64,000 nt of DNA from Streptomyces sp. NP160 (GTDB lineage Bacteria; Actinomycetota; Actinomycetes; Actinomycetales; Quadrisphaeraceae), in contig NZ_VDMJ01000041.1 in NCBI RefSeq assembly GCF_006335115.1, positions 47,043 to 111,042 of the forward strand. The letters run 5' to 3'. Shown in pieces: positions 35,095 to 43,359 of this stretch; positions within the stretch are counted from its first letter, which is position 1, and each line of letters opens with the position of its first letter. The notes under the pieces are model-generated. The model was not told the DNA's origin and ran no database searches. It saw only the letters and a program-made list of their open reading frames with translations. Both the position numbers and the translations under genes were made by a program.

Positions 35095-36092
35095 TGCCCC
35101 ACGATCACTCCAGCGCTGCAGCGGGCGAGCAGCACGCAGGCTGCGACCAGCGACGTCGGCTCGCCATCGCCTTGACCATCACCGTGGCCATCACCGCAGC
35201 GGGCCTGACCGGTGGCCTGCTGACTGGCTCCTTGGCCCTGCTCGCCGACGCCGGCCACGCCTTGACCGACGCCGCAGGTCTGGCGATCGCTCTGGTCGCG
35301 GCCACCTTGGCGCTTCGCCCGGCCACCGATGCGCGCACGTGGGGCTTCCGGCGTGCTGAGGTGATCGCCGCCGCCGTGCAGGCCGTGGCGCTGTTGGGCA
35401 TCGGCGTCTTCGTCATCGTGGAGGCCATCCGCCGCTTCAGCGAGCCACCGGAGGTGGCCTCCTCGGGGATGGTCCTGTTCGGCGCGGTGGGGTTGCTGGG
35501 CAACGTCGTGGCGATCTGGGTGCTGACCCGCGGCGGCCACAGCCACGCCCACGGCTCCTCCTCGAACGGCGAGGGCGAGGGTGGCGGCTCCTCTCCCGCA
35601 GCGCTGCGGTCGCTGAACATGAAGGCGGCGCTGCTGGAGGTCATCAACGACGCACTCGGGTCACTGGCCGTCATCATCGCCGCGGTCGTGATCGCCACGA
35701 CCGGCTGGACGCGTGCCGACGCCGTCGCCTCCCTGCTCATCGGGGCTCTGATCATCCCGCGCACGGTGCGGCTGCTGCGTGAGAGCGCTGAGGTGCTGCT
35801 GGAGTCCACTCCCCGGGGCTTGGACCTGGCCGCGGTGCGCGAGCACCTCCTCGCTCAAGAGCACGTGCTGGCCGTGCATGACCTGCACGCCAGCCAGATC
35901 AGCACGGGGTTGCCCGTGCTGAGCGCACACGTGGTGGTGGAGGACTCCTGCTTCCACGACGGACACGCCCCACAGGTGCTGGACGCGCTGCAGCAGTGCC
36001 TGGCCGGTCACTTCCCGATCAGCGTGACGCACTCGACGTTCCAGATCGAGCCGTCCAGCCACTCTCACCACGAAGCTGGCGCCCACTCATGA
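35094..36092 (+). CDS. czcD: Cation diffusion facilitator (CDF) metal exporter
   Basis: 332 residues with six membrane segments and a cytosolic C-terminal domain. Helix 2 has the usual H-x3-D site (DAGHALTDAAG). Helix 5 reads LLEVINDALGS, with Glu where zinc CDFs have His, so the transport site may prefer another ion. The His-rich loop GGHSHAHGSSS lies between helices 4 and 5, and the tail ends HSHHEAGAHS. CDF proteins export Zn, Cd, Co or similar ions using the proton gradient. It is coupled to CmtR-like copy 3. Confidence 0.88.
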   Translation: MPHDHSSAAAGEQHAGCDQRRRLAIALTITVAITAAGLTGGLLTGSLALLADAGHALTDAAGLAIALVAATLALRPATDARTWGFRRAEVIAAAVQAVALLGIGVFVIVEAIRRFSEPPEVASSGMVLFGAVGLLGNVVAIWVLTRGGHSHAHGSSSNGEGEGGGSSPAALRSLNMKAALLEVINDALGSLAVIIAAVVIATTGWTRADAVASLLIGALIIPRTVRLLRESAEVLLESTPRGLDLAAVREHLLAQEHVLAVHDLHASQISTGLPVLSAHVVVEDSCFHDGHAPQVLDALQQCLAGHFPISVTHSTFQIEPSSHSHHEAGAHS

Positions 36093-36754
36093 TCAGTGAT
36101 GAGCGCAGGTCGCGGAACAGAGCGGCTCCGGCGTCCCGACATGTGAAGCCGGCCCGCCTGTGACCCCCTGACCATCTCGACCGGAACGAGCCGCGGTTGC
36201 TGCGCCGGCGACTATCAGGTCCGAGAAGATTCGCTCATCGATACAGGGCGCCGTGGGCCTCACCCTGGCTGCTGTACGCGTGACGGCGGCCGCAATGGCC
36301 GGTGGGCGACGGTCGGCCAGGCGCCAGCCAGGTAACGATCAGCGGCGTGCTCGTGAAGGCAGGGTCATCGGGTCGTGGGTGCTGCCGTCAGAGCAGCATC
36401 CAAGCCGGTGACGGTGTCCGAGACCTGGCGCAGCTGGCCGCCGCTGGCCTCGACGGCACGGAGGTCCGTGGTCGCCGTCGCGACATCACTCACCGCCGAC
36501 ATCGTGGTCTGGATCGTCGCAGGTGGGCCTGCTGCCAAGCCGCCGTCACTGGTGCAGATCCTGACCTTTACGCCGACGCGGCTGAGCCGGCAAGAGCTCG
36601 AAGAGCCGGGGACGCCGTCAGGCCCGCAGCGCCGAGGAGCTGCGGCGAGGTGCTGCAGCGCGGCGGGCGCGGACGACGACGCCCTTGAGTGAATCTGTAA
36701 CTTTCAGGTACTTTTCGGTCGCTCTCGGACATGACCGAGTGCTCTCGTCGCGCA
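36093..36754. other. Non-coding stretch before riboswitch copy 2
   Basis: Open frames on both strands lack motifs and good starts. A minus-strand frame ending near 36377 encodes Ala/Thr/Val-rich helix-like sequence but no family was recognised. The last 60 bases resemble the region upstream of riboswitch copy 1. Confidence 0.35.
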
Positions 36755-36934
36755 CGCCGAGCCCCTGCCAGCGCGTTCGAGGTCCGCAGATCCTTGTGGC
36801 AGGGGACGGGGGAACCACTTCCGGGCGCGCTGCTCTTCGGAGCGTCGTCGCGTCCTCGGGGTGAAGCTCGCCTAGCGAGCCGGGGGACCTCACCTCCCGA
36901 ACCCGACAGCTCACCTCGCAGGCGTCGGAGAGGC
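36755..36934 (+). promoter_or_regulatory. c-di-AMP (ydaO/yuaA type) riboswitch, copy 2
   Basis: It carries the same conserved blocks as copy 1 (GGGACGGGGGAACCAC, GGGGTGAAGCTCGCC, GGGGGACCTCACCTCCCGAA) and is identical to it over 36790-36934. It precedes a paralogous NlpC/P60 gene at the same distance. The 5' flank differs moderately from copy 1. Confidence 0.85.
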
Positions 36935-36944
36935 CCACCCCCAT

Positions 36945-37466
36945 ATGTCGATGCCCCATGCCCATCACGGGCGCCACGTCTCCTGCCGCCGCTGCGACTC
37001 CTCGCCCACCGGTACCTCCCATCCCCGCCGCGCCCTGGCCCGGGCCGCCGCCGGTATCGCCCTGAGCGGTGGTCTGATGGGTGCCGTCGCGCTTCCGGCC
37101 AACGCGGCGCCGGTGCTGAACAGCGGCGCGGTGCTGACCACCGCCAGCCAGTACATCGGCACGCCGTACCGCTTCGGTGGCACGACGCCGTCCGGCTTCG
37201 ACTGCTCGGGCTTCACCCAGCACGTCTTCGCCCAGCACGGCGTGAGCCTGCCGCGCACCACCAGCCAGCAGCTGGCCGCGGTGACGCGTATCAGCAAGGC
37301 GCAGGCCAAGCCCGGTGACCTGGTCTTCTTCGTCAACGCCTCCGGCAAGCCCTACCACATGGGCATCTACACCGGCGATGGCCGACTGATGGACTCCCCG
37401 CGCACGGGCAAGTCAGTCAGCGAGCGCTCCATCTGGAGCGACAACGTCATCTACGGCCGCGTCTGA
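36945..37466 (+). CDS. NlpC/P60 peptidoglycan endopeptidase (copy 2)
   Basis: 173 residues. The first 50 (MSMPHAHHGRHVSCRRC onward) differ from copy 1 and carry extra His and Cys ahead of the signal peptide. The NlpC/P60 domain is nearly the same: catalytic Cys in GFDCSGFTQ, His in PYHMGIYTG, and the same GKSVSERSIW end. A secreted wall hydrolase under c-di-AMP control. Confidence 0.9.
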   Translation: MSMPHAHHGRHVSCRRCDSSPTGTSHPRRALARAAAGIALSGGLMGAVALPANAAPVLNSGAVLTTASQYIGTPYRFGGTTPSGFDCSGFTQHVFAQHGVSLPRTTSQQLAAVTRISKAQAKPGDLVFFVNASGKPYHMGIYTGDGRLMDSPRTGKSVSERSIWSDNVIYGRV

Positions 37467-37574
37467 CCTTCCCCGCCCGGGGTAGACCGCGCCTTGATGA
37501 GGCCTCGGTGAAGAAGGTGACGCGCCCCGGTGGCGGGCAGCGTTCCTGGCAGTGATCCGCGAGGGCGAGCCTCT

Positions 37575-37618
37575 GCGGTGCTCACCCCGGCCCGATGAGG
37601 AGCCGGGGTGAGCACCGC
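37575..37618 (+). terminator. Strong hairpin after nlpC copy 2
   Basis: Seventeen-base perfect arms, GCGGTGCTCACCCCGGC at 37575-37591 and its complement at 37602-37618, enclose a 10-base loop. The hairpin lies 108 bases after the stop codon. Confidence 0.65.
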
Positions 37619-38069
37619 ACCGCCCACCAGCTGCGCTCAGAGCCGTCTACCCATCCTCTGCGCCCGGGCCCGCCCTTGAGCCAGGGCTTCGGCCGGTCGC
37701 TGTGGCGGCGCGTGTCGTCGGTCACAGCTGGATGAGCGTGCCACCGGGTGCCTCAGGGCCGCCGATGTGTTCTCGCCTCGGTCGGCCAGGCAGCTGGGCT
37801 GGTCGCGACGGGCGTGGTGGTGTCCGTGCAGGTCCGCAGCGTGCGCAGTCGCTCCGGTGTCGCCCGAGGATCTTCGCGGTGCGGAGTGATCGACGTGGCA
37901 CGGTGAACCCTGACCCGCGCACGGCCAGTACCCGGCGAGCAGCGAGGGAGCGCAGCCCGCTGCGTCCCAGACGTCGCGCCCGCCGCGGAACGCGGTCAGG
38001 CTCGGGGAGGGTCGACGGCGACTGACGCAGCTGGTCACGCGTCGGAAGAGCAACAACGCGAAGGTGAGC
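37619..38069. other. Non-coding stretch before the glycosylhydrolase-like gene
   Basis: No supported gene, and no CsoR-type box was found. A ribosome binding site (GAAGG) for the next gene lies at its end. Confidence 0.35.
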
Positions 38070-39014
38070 ATGAGAAGCACATCCAGGCTGTGGGTCGTCG
38101 GCGTCAGCGCGAGCCTCACCCTGACCGCCTGCACCGCTTCGGCCCCCAGCCAGGGCGAAGGGCAACCCGAGCAGGCCTCGACGGCGACCTGGGGCCACGT
38201 GCACGGCCTCGGGGTGGATCCCGCGGACGGTGTCTTGTACGTGGCCGCGCACGACGGCCTCTACCGCTCCACCTCGGACGGAGTCGAGGGGCCGGTGGGT
38301 CAGCGTCGCCAGGACACCATGGGCTTCACCGTCACCGGTCCCGGCACCTTCCTGGGCTCTGGCCATCCCGACACCGCGGTGGACCCCGACCTGCCCAACC
38401 CCCTGGGCCTGGTCGTCAGCCGGGACAGTGGCCAGTCCTGGGAGCAGACCTCCCTGGGCGGGCAGGTGGACTTCCACGTGCTGCGCGCCCGTGGCGACAC
38501 GGTCTACGGCTGGGACTCCATCAGCGGCCAGCTGCTGGCCTCCGACGACGCGGGCCACTCCTGGCAGGCACGCAGCGACGTCGCAGCACGTGACCTGGCG
38601 ATCGACCCCTACGACCCTGCCACGGTGGTGGCGACCACAGCTGAGGGCCTGCAGCGCAGCGCCGACGGCGGACGCACGTGGTCGGTCGTGGCCCCCTCGC
38701 CCCTGCCGGTGGTGGTGGAGTGGACCGACGGTGGTGATCTGTACGGCGTCGAGGGCGACGGCGCCGTCCTGCACTCCACCGACGCCGGCTCCTCGTGGGA
38801 CCGCATCGGCGACATCGGCGGCTCCCCCGAAGCCATCACCTCGCAGAGCCCCGTACCGGCAGCGCCCACCGCAGCGGACGCGCCCTCGGCGGATGAGGCA
38901 CCGACGGCCACGGTGCTGCACGTCGCGGTCGCCCGCGAAGGGGAGCACCCCAGCATCGCCACGAGCCGCGACGGCGGCCGCACCTTCTCCGAGCAGGCCC
39001 TTCCCGACGCCTGA
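38070..39014 (+). CDS. Lipoprotein of the F510_1955 glycosylhydrolase-like family (BNR repeats)
   Basis: 314 residues from ATG 38070, five bases after AAGG (GTG 38064 is the alternative). A signal peptide ends in a lipobox (LTLTACTAS). The rest forms a beta-propeller with BNR-type repeats: SRDSGQSWEQT, SDDAGHSWQA, SADGGRTWSV, STDAGSSWDR, SRDGGRTFSE. The opening WGHVHGLGVDPADG matches this family, often found in actinobacterial copper clusters. No enzymatic activity is proven for it. It lies directly before CsoR-controlled genes but has no visible CsoR box of its own. Confidence 0.8.
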   Translation: MRSTSRLWVVGVSASLTLTACTASAPSQGEGQPEQASTATWGHVHGLGVDPADGVLYVAAHDGLYRSTSDGVEGPVGQRRQDTMGFTVTGPGTFLGSGHPDTAVDPDLPNPLGLVVSRDSGQSWEQTSLGGQVDFHVLRARGDTVYGWDSISGQLLASDDAGHSWQARSDVAARDLAIDPYDPATVVATTAEGLQRSADGGRTWSVVAPSPLPVVVEWTDGGDLYGVEGDGAVLHSTDAGSSWDRIGDIGGSPEAITSQSPVPAAPTAADAPSADEAPTATVLHVAVAREGEHPSIATSRDGGRTFSEQALPDA

Positions 39015-39118
39015 AGATCCTTCCTCGGGCAGGTCCAGGCGGCACGAGGCAGCGGACGGCGGCCACCGCTTCTTCTCGGCCCGGCAGGTACCACGCGTGG
39101 GCACGAGTATGCGAGGAA

Positions 39119-39133
39119 TACCCCTGTGGGGTA
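39119..39133. promoter_or_regulatory. CsoR-type copper operator
   Basis: TACCCCTGTGGGGTA is a perfect dyad of the CsoR/RicR kind, 31 bases before the next start codon. It resembles the boxes at 40627, 52939 and 52972; csoR is encoded at 49499-49831. Confidence 0.7.
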
Positions 39134-39163
39134 CCGTCGTGATCTCATCCGGAGGAGGCAGGT

Positions 39164-39664
39164 GTGGCGCACAAGCGGGGACTGCTTCACGCAGCGCTGA
39201 TCCTGCTCGCCGGTGCGCTGGTGGCCGGCATCCTCACCATGCACGTACCGCTGATGAGCGTCCTGGGTGCTCACGGCTCGCTGCACGCAGCCAGCGCGAG
39301 CGTGCACTCGGCGTCGTCGACGGCCGAGCACGGCTCGATGGCCGGAACCGCTCCTGCCGCCGTCGCACCGGCGATGCTGGTCCGGTCCGCTGACGGCACA
39401 CCGTTCGAGCGAGCCAGCGAACAGTTGTGCCACCCCGACGGCGCCGGTCACGGCGCCCCCACCTCAGCGCACGCCGTCGCGTGTGACCTGTCGGCGCCGC
39501 CGGTGAACGCCGCGACGGCACTCGGTGCGGCCGCGTTGGTCGCCGTCGTCGTGATGGCGCTGGTGATGCTGCCCAGTGGTGGGGCAGCGGGCGGGTGGCT
39601 GCTGCGCCGCGGTCCTCCTCGCGGCCAGCTTCTGCGTCTCTCCCTGTGCGTGATCCGGGTCTAG
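39164..39664 (+). CDS. Small membrane protein with His/Met outer region, DUF6153-like
   Basis: 166 residues from GTG 39164, after GGAGGAGG. Two membrane helices, one near the start (ALILLAGALVAGILTM) and one near residue 125 (ALGAAALVAVVVMALVML), flank an outer loop with His (MHVPLMSVLGAHGSLHAAS, AEHGSM, CHPDGAGHG) and two Cys. The overall plan fits DUF6153-type proteins of actinobacterial copper loci. Thirty-one bases downstream of a CsoR box, it is probably copper-induced and cotranscribed with the DUF305 gene. Confidence 0.65.
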   Translation: MAHKRGLLHAALILLAGALVAGILTMHVPLMSVLGAHGSLHAASASVHSASSTAEHGSMAGTAPAAVAPAMLVRSADGTPFERASEQLCHPDGAGHGAPTSAHAVACDLSAPPVNAATALGAAALVAVVVMALVMLPSGGAAGGWLLRRGPPRGQLLRLSLCVIRV

Positions 39665-39716
39665 GAGCGGGCTCACCCCCGCCCCTGTGATCCGCACACC
39701 CTTTTCAAGGAGAGTC

Positions 39717-40436
39717 ATGCCTCGCACCAGTTCCGACCTGCGTCACCACCTCGCCCGCACCTCCGCCCTGCGCGCCCTGGGCGCTGCCGGCGGCGCCGTC
39801 GCCCTGGCGGTGGTCCTGACCGCCTGCTCCGGCGGCGGCCACGACATGTCCTCCATGGGCTCCTCGGACTCGGGCACCTCGTCCAGCTCGAGCGCTCCGA
39901 TGAGCTCGGCGGCGGTCACCCCTGACCCGGCCGCCGTCGCCTCAGCATCATCGGCGGTCTCAGCAGAGCACAACGACGCCGACATCATGTTCGCCCAGCA
40001 AATGATCGTCCACCACCAGGGCGCGGTGCAGATGGCGATGCTCGCCGGCGACCGCGCGCAGGACCCCGCGGTCCGTGACCTCGCCTCGCGCATCCAGGCC
40101 GCCCAGACTCCAGAGATAGCCCAGATGACGGGGTGGCTGCAGGCCTGGGACGCCCCCGAGACGATGGAGGAGGGCTCGATGGGTGGTCACGACATGGGCT
40201 CGATGGGCATGAGCGAGGAGGACATGGCCGCGCTGGAGGGGGCCTCCGGTGCTGAGTTCGACAAGCTCTTCCTGGAGCAGATGACCGTGCACCACCAGGG
40301 CGCTGTCGACATGGCCAAGACCGAGCAGGCCGACGGGTCCAACCCCCAGGCCATCGAGCTGGCCGGGACGATCGTGACCTCCCAGACCGCGGAGATCGCC
40401 GAGATGGACCAGATGCTGCAAACCCTGCAGGGCTGA
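39717..40436 (+). CDS. DUF305 lipoprotein
   Basis: 239 residues from ATG 39717 after AAGGAGA. A lipobox (VVLTACSGGG) is followed by a Ser/Met-rich linker (GHDMSSMGSSDSG) and a four-helix DUF305 domain. Its paired signatures are QMIVHHQGAVQMA and QMTVHHQGAVDMA, with Met-His spacing suited to binding copper. A Met-rich insert (GGHDMGSMGMSEED) separates the halves. DUF305 proteins are linked to copper tolerance; the mechanism is not settled. It is the last gene before a strong terminator. Confidence 0.85.
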   Translation: MPRTSSDLRHHLARTSALRALGAAGGAVALAVVLTACSGGGHDMSSMGSSDSGTSSSSSAPMSSAAVTPDPAAVASASSAVSAEHNDADIMFAQQMIVHHQGAVQMAMLAGDRAQDPAVRDLASRIQAAQTPEIAQMTGWLQAWDAPETMEEGSMGGHDMGSMGMSEEDMAALEGASGAEFDKLFLEQMTVHHQGAVDMAKTEQADGSNPQAIELAGTIVTSQTAEIAEMDQMLQTLQG

Positions 40437-40466
40437 CCGCAACCACGCAGAAGCACCCCTAGAACG

Positions 40467-40502
40467 GGATGGTGCGGCGCCTGCTGCGGCGCCGCACCAT
40501 CC
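40467..40502 (+). terminator. Strong hairpin separating the DUF305 and nuo-like operons
   Basis: GGATGGTGCGGCGCC (40467-40481) pairs perfectly with GGCGCCGCACCATCC (40488-40502) around a 6-base loop. It lies 31 bases after the DUF305 stop. Confidence 0.7.
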
Positions 40503-40626
40503 TGTCGGCCCCGAAACGGATCAAGATCCGGTGTTCCAGTAGACGACGCTGCCGGTGGGACTCGGCTGGTCGCGGCCGGACGGCTCGATGCCCCTCTCAG
40601 GAGGCGCAAGGACACTTCACGCGCTA

Positions 40627-40641
40627 TACCCCCAGTGGGTA
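40627..40641. promoter_or_regulatory. CsoR-type copper operator of the nuo-like operon
   Basis: TACCCCCAGTGGGTA is a dyad matching the other CsoR-type boxes of the window with one offset C. It lies 167 bases before the nuoA-like start and after a terminator, so it can only serve the nuo-like operon. Confidence 0.6.
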
Positions 40642-40807
40642 CCGACGACTCGCGGGTGCTTTGCCACCTCTCGGTGCGGCATGCCGCAACGGTGAAGGAA
40701 GGTGCTCGCACCAGAGCGGCGCCCGCTGTGCCCTGTCGCGTGCTTTCGCTGCAGGACGGGTTGGGACAGGTTCCGAGCAGGTGGCGGCACAGGTGTGAGC
40801 CGAGGAA

Positions 40808-41170
40808 GTGGAGGTCCCGTTGGCCGGGTACGCAGGACTCGCGGCGCTCCTATTGACGGTGATCGTGGGCGTCGCCGCGGCGCAGCTGGTCAGTAGGTCC
40901 ACAGCTGTGGACAGCAAGGCTCTGCTCTCGCTGCCCTTCCTCTCGGGGTCGATGCCGCAGGAGCACGCGCTCTCACGCTTCCACGCCCGCTGGTACCCGA
41001 TGACGCTGGTCTTCCTGGCCTTCGACGTGGAGATGCTCTTCATGTACCCGTGGGTCGAGGTGGTCGCCACCGTGGGCCTGTCGGCTGTGGTGGAGATGTT
41101 CATCTTCTTGGGCGTCCTCCTGATCGCGGTCGTCTGGGCCTGGCGTGAGGGAGCCTTCAGGTGGGTCTGA
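40808..41170 (+). CDS. nuoA: NuoA-like subunit of a complex I-related membrane machine
   Basis: 120 residues from GTG 40808, five bases after GAGG. Three membrane helices. The family signature is well kept: SRFHARWYPMTLVFLAFDVE then MLFMYPWVEV, including the acidic residues of FDVE. In complex I NuoA links the membrane arm to the quinone site. The first helix is followed by a slightly longer loop than usual. It leads an eight-gene operon under a CsoR-type box and overlaps the next gene by ten bases. Confidence 0.9.
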   Translation: MEVPLAGYAGLAALLLTVIVGVAAAQLVSRSTAVDSKALLSLPFLSGSMPQEHALSRFHARWYPMTLVFLAFDVEMLFMYPWVEVVATVGLSAVVEMFIFLGVLLIAVVWAWREGAFRWV

Positions 41171-42423
41171 CGAGGGCTCGAGGACTCAAGGCATGGCTCA
41201 AGGGCACAGCCCTCAAGCGCCCTCACTACTTGGTGGTGGCAGAGCCTGGGCGTGACGTCACCCGGTTCGCGCTGGAGCGCGTTGCCGCTGAGCGCGGCTG
41301 GGTGATGGCCCACTCTCCCGCCGAGGCTGACGCACTGATCACTTGCGGCCCGCTGTCTGGAGAACTGGCCGCAGCCGCGGAAGTGGTCTGGCAGCAGCTG
41401 CCTGGCCCGAGGGCTCGCGTGGACGTTGACAGCCCCATGGGCGTCGAGTCCGCCCTGGGTCACGTTCTGGAGCGGCTGTCTGACGACGACTTCCAGCGCC
41501 GCGACGCAACCAATCGACCCCAGGAACAGCCAACCGATTCTGGCCACGCCGACATGGACATGTCTGACCACGGCGACATGGACATGTCCGACCACGGCGA
41601 CATGGACCACGACGGCATGGACATGTCCGACCACGGCGACATGGACCACGGCGGCATGGACATGTCCGACCACGGCGGCATGGACATGTCCGGCCCCGGT
41701 GGCATCGCGTTGGCCAGCGGTGGGGAGGACCGGGACGGCTTGGAGATGGACGTCCTGCACGTCCAGCTCGGTCCGGTGCTCGGTCTGTGGCCGAGCGGCC
41801 TGGTCGTCACGGTGACGCTTCAAGGTGATGTGGTGGTGGACGCCCACGCCCACCACCTGGACGAGGCCGCCGCGAAGGAGCGCGTCGATGCCCGCGTGGC
41901 GGCGTGTGAGCGGGCCGCGCGGATCCTCGCCTTGGCCGGCTCGCGGTACGCCGCCGCTGCCGTGCGCCTGCGCGATGCATTGCAGATGGGCACCGAGGTA
42001 GGCAGCGCCGACACTGGTCGACAGATCGATCTTGATGGAGAGCTCGCCGGTCTGCTGGCTCGTGTTCAGCGCTCCCGCACGCTGCGCTGGTCCCTCCGGG
42101 GCCTGGGCGACCTGAAAGATGATCAGATCGAGAAGGCTGGGTTGCCGGCTGGCGACCAGGGCGACGTTCACGACCGACTGATCGCTTCCCTGCGCCTCGC
42201 CGCGGACCCTGTCGCGGCAGCCCCGACGTCGTACGGGCACCGCCATCGTGCAGTCGAGGCCCTTCCGAGCCTGCTGATCGGGCGAGAGCTCGCCGAGGTG
42301 CGACTCACCGTGGCCAGCCTCGACCTCGAGTCCCGTGGCGTGTTTCCCGAGCCTGAGCATGGCCCTGACGCCGGCGGCGCCGACGCGGCTGGTGGCGCCG
42401 TGGCGGCCGAGGCGGTGGCCTGA
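41161..42423 (+). CDS. Hybrid NuoB-like / Met-Asp-His repeat / NuoD-like protein
   Basis: 420 residues, soluble. Residues 1-115 resemble a NuoB-type fold (HYLVVAEPGRD, ALITCGPLSGELAAA, QQLPGPRARVDV) but lack the four Cys that hold cluster N2; the whole protein has two Cys. Residues about 125-185 are repeats of the MDMSDHGDMDHGG type, rich in Met, Asp and His, an evident metal-binding stretch. From about 195 (MDVLHVQLGPVLGLWPSG) the protein recalls the start of NuoD/large-subunit proteins, then becomes helical without recognisable nickel or quinone-site motifs. By position it replaces NuoB, C and D of the operon. Copper binding is inferred from composition and the CsoR box. Confidence 0.7.
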   Translation: MGLTRARGLKAWLKGTALKRPHYLVVAEPGRDVTRFALERVAAERGWVMAHSPAEADALITCGPLSGELAAAAEVVWQQLPGPRARVDVDSPMGVESALGHVLERLSDDDFQRRDATNRPQEQPTDSGHADMDMSDHGDMDMSDHGDMDHDGMDMSDHGDMDHGGMDMSDHGGMDMSGPGGIALASGGEDRDGLEMDVLHVQLGPVLGLWPSGLVVTVTLQGDVVVDAHAHHLDEAAAKERVDARVAACERAARILALAGSRYAAAAVRLRDALQMGTEVGSADTGRQIDLDGELAGLLARVQRSRTLRWSLRGLGDLKDDQIEKAGLPAGDQGDVHDRLIASLRLAADPVAAAPTSYGHRHRAVEALPSLLIGRELAEVRLTVASLDLESRGVFPEPEHGPDAGGADAAGGAVAAEAVA

Positions 42424-43356
42424 GTGGACGTCGTGGGCGTGTCCTGGGTGTGGGCTCCTGCTGCTGTATTGCTGCTGATGGGCGTGGCCGCGGCCGGCGC
42501 AGCGTTCAGCGGCGCGCTCTCCGCGGGTGCCACAGGTCAGCGGCCGGTGGCCGGCCTGCTCGCTCCCGCCTACGAAGCAGCGCGGTTGATGCGCCAGCGC
42601 CGCCGCGTGCTGCTGGGCGCAGACCGGCCGTTGTGGCGCGGCGGTGGCGGGACGCTGCTGGTGGCTGCGGTGTTGATGGTGGGTGTCGTGCCGCTGGGTA
42701 ACTGGACCCTGGCGGACCTCGGCGTCGGGGTCGTCTGGGTGAACGCCGTCGACGTGCTGGTGTGGGCGGCGGCCTGGCTGCTGGGCTGGGGGGCGAACAG
42801 CGCGCACGCGCTGGTGGGTGCCCATCGCTACCTCGCTCAGGCGCTGTCCTACGAGCTGCCGCTGATGTTCGCCCTGGTAGCGCCCGCTGTAGCCGCTGGC
42901 AGTCTGCGGGTGGGTGACATCGTGGCGGCGCAGTCGCAGCTGTGGTTCGTGGTGTGGATGCCGGCGTCCTTCGCCCTGTTCTGCGCCTGCGTGCTCGCCT
43001 TCTCACTGTGGGGCCCCTTCTCTACGGGCAGCGGGCCGGATCTCGCGGGTGGCGTTCTCGCGGAGCTGTCCGGGGTGGACCGGCTGCTGGTCCTGGCCGG
43101 TCGGTGGGCGCTGCTGGCGGCGGGGTCGGCGGTGGCCGTTGCGCTCTTCCTCGGGGGTGGCGCCGGCCCGTTGCTGCCCGCCTGGGCGTGGTCGCTGCTC
43201 AAGACGCTGCTGGTGTTGGCGGCGCTGGTGGTGTTGGCCCGACGGTTGCCACTGCTACGCCCGGATCGCCTGGCTGAGGTGGGATGGCTGGTCTGCTTGC
43301 CGGTGGCACTGGCGCAGCTGCTCGTCGTCAGCCTGGTCGTCCTGGGGAGGAGCTGA
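42424..43356 (+). CDS. nuoH: NuoH-like membrane subunit, shortened
   Basis: 310 residues, about eight membrane segments. The NuoH landmark WGANSAHALVGAHRYLAQALSY is clear near residue 120, and AGLLAPAYEAARLMRQ corresponds to the first quinone-chamber loop. The later acidic loop of NuoH (E-x-R-x-P-F-D-L-x-E) is reduced to GSGPDLAGGVLAELSG, so the usual quinone-coupling carboxylates are mostly missing. The GTG start directly abuts the previous stop codon. Confidence 0.85.
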   Translation: MDVVGVSWVWAPAAVLLLMGVAAAGAAFSGALSAGATGQRPVAGLLAPAYEAARLMRQRRRVLLGADRPLWRGGGGTLLVAAVLMVGVVPLGNWTLADLGVGVVWVNAVDVLVWAAAWLLGWGANSAHALVGAHRYLAQALSYELPLMFALVAPAVAAGSLRVGDIVAAQSQLWFVVWMPASFALFCACVLAFSLWGPFSTGSGPDLAGGVLAELSGVDRLLVLAGRWALLAAGSAVAVALFLGGGAGPLLPAWAWSLLKTLLVLAALVVLARRLPLLRPDRLAEVGWLVCLPVALAQLLVVSLVVLGRS

Positions 43357-43359
43357 ACG

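Noticed and set aside
36366..36600. Minus-strand Ala/Thr/Val-rich frame resembling a chemotaxis-receptor helix
   Set aside because: The similarity is only compositional, with no start site and no signalling-domain hairpin.
36755..36934. Possible transposed segment rather than a riboswitch copy
   Set aside because: No inverted ends or target duplication were found at the borders of the identical block, and the conserved RNA blocks explain the identity.
40624..42825. Long minus-strand open frame (733 codons) across the nuoA-like and hybrid genes
   Set aside because: It is antisense to genes with clear family motifs, has no recognisable domains and is His/Gln/Arg-rich, as expected for a shadow of GC-rich coding sequence.
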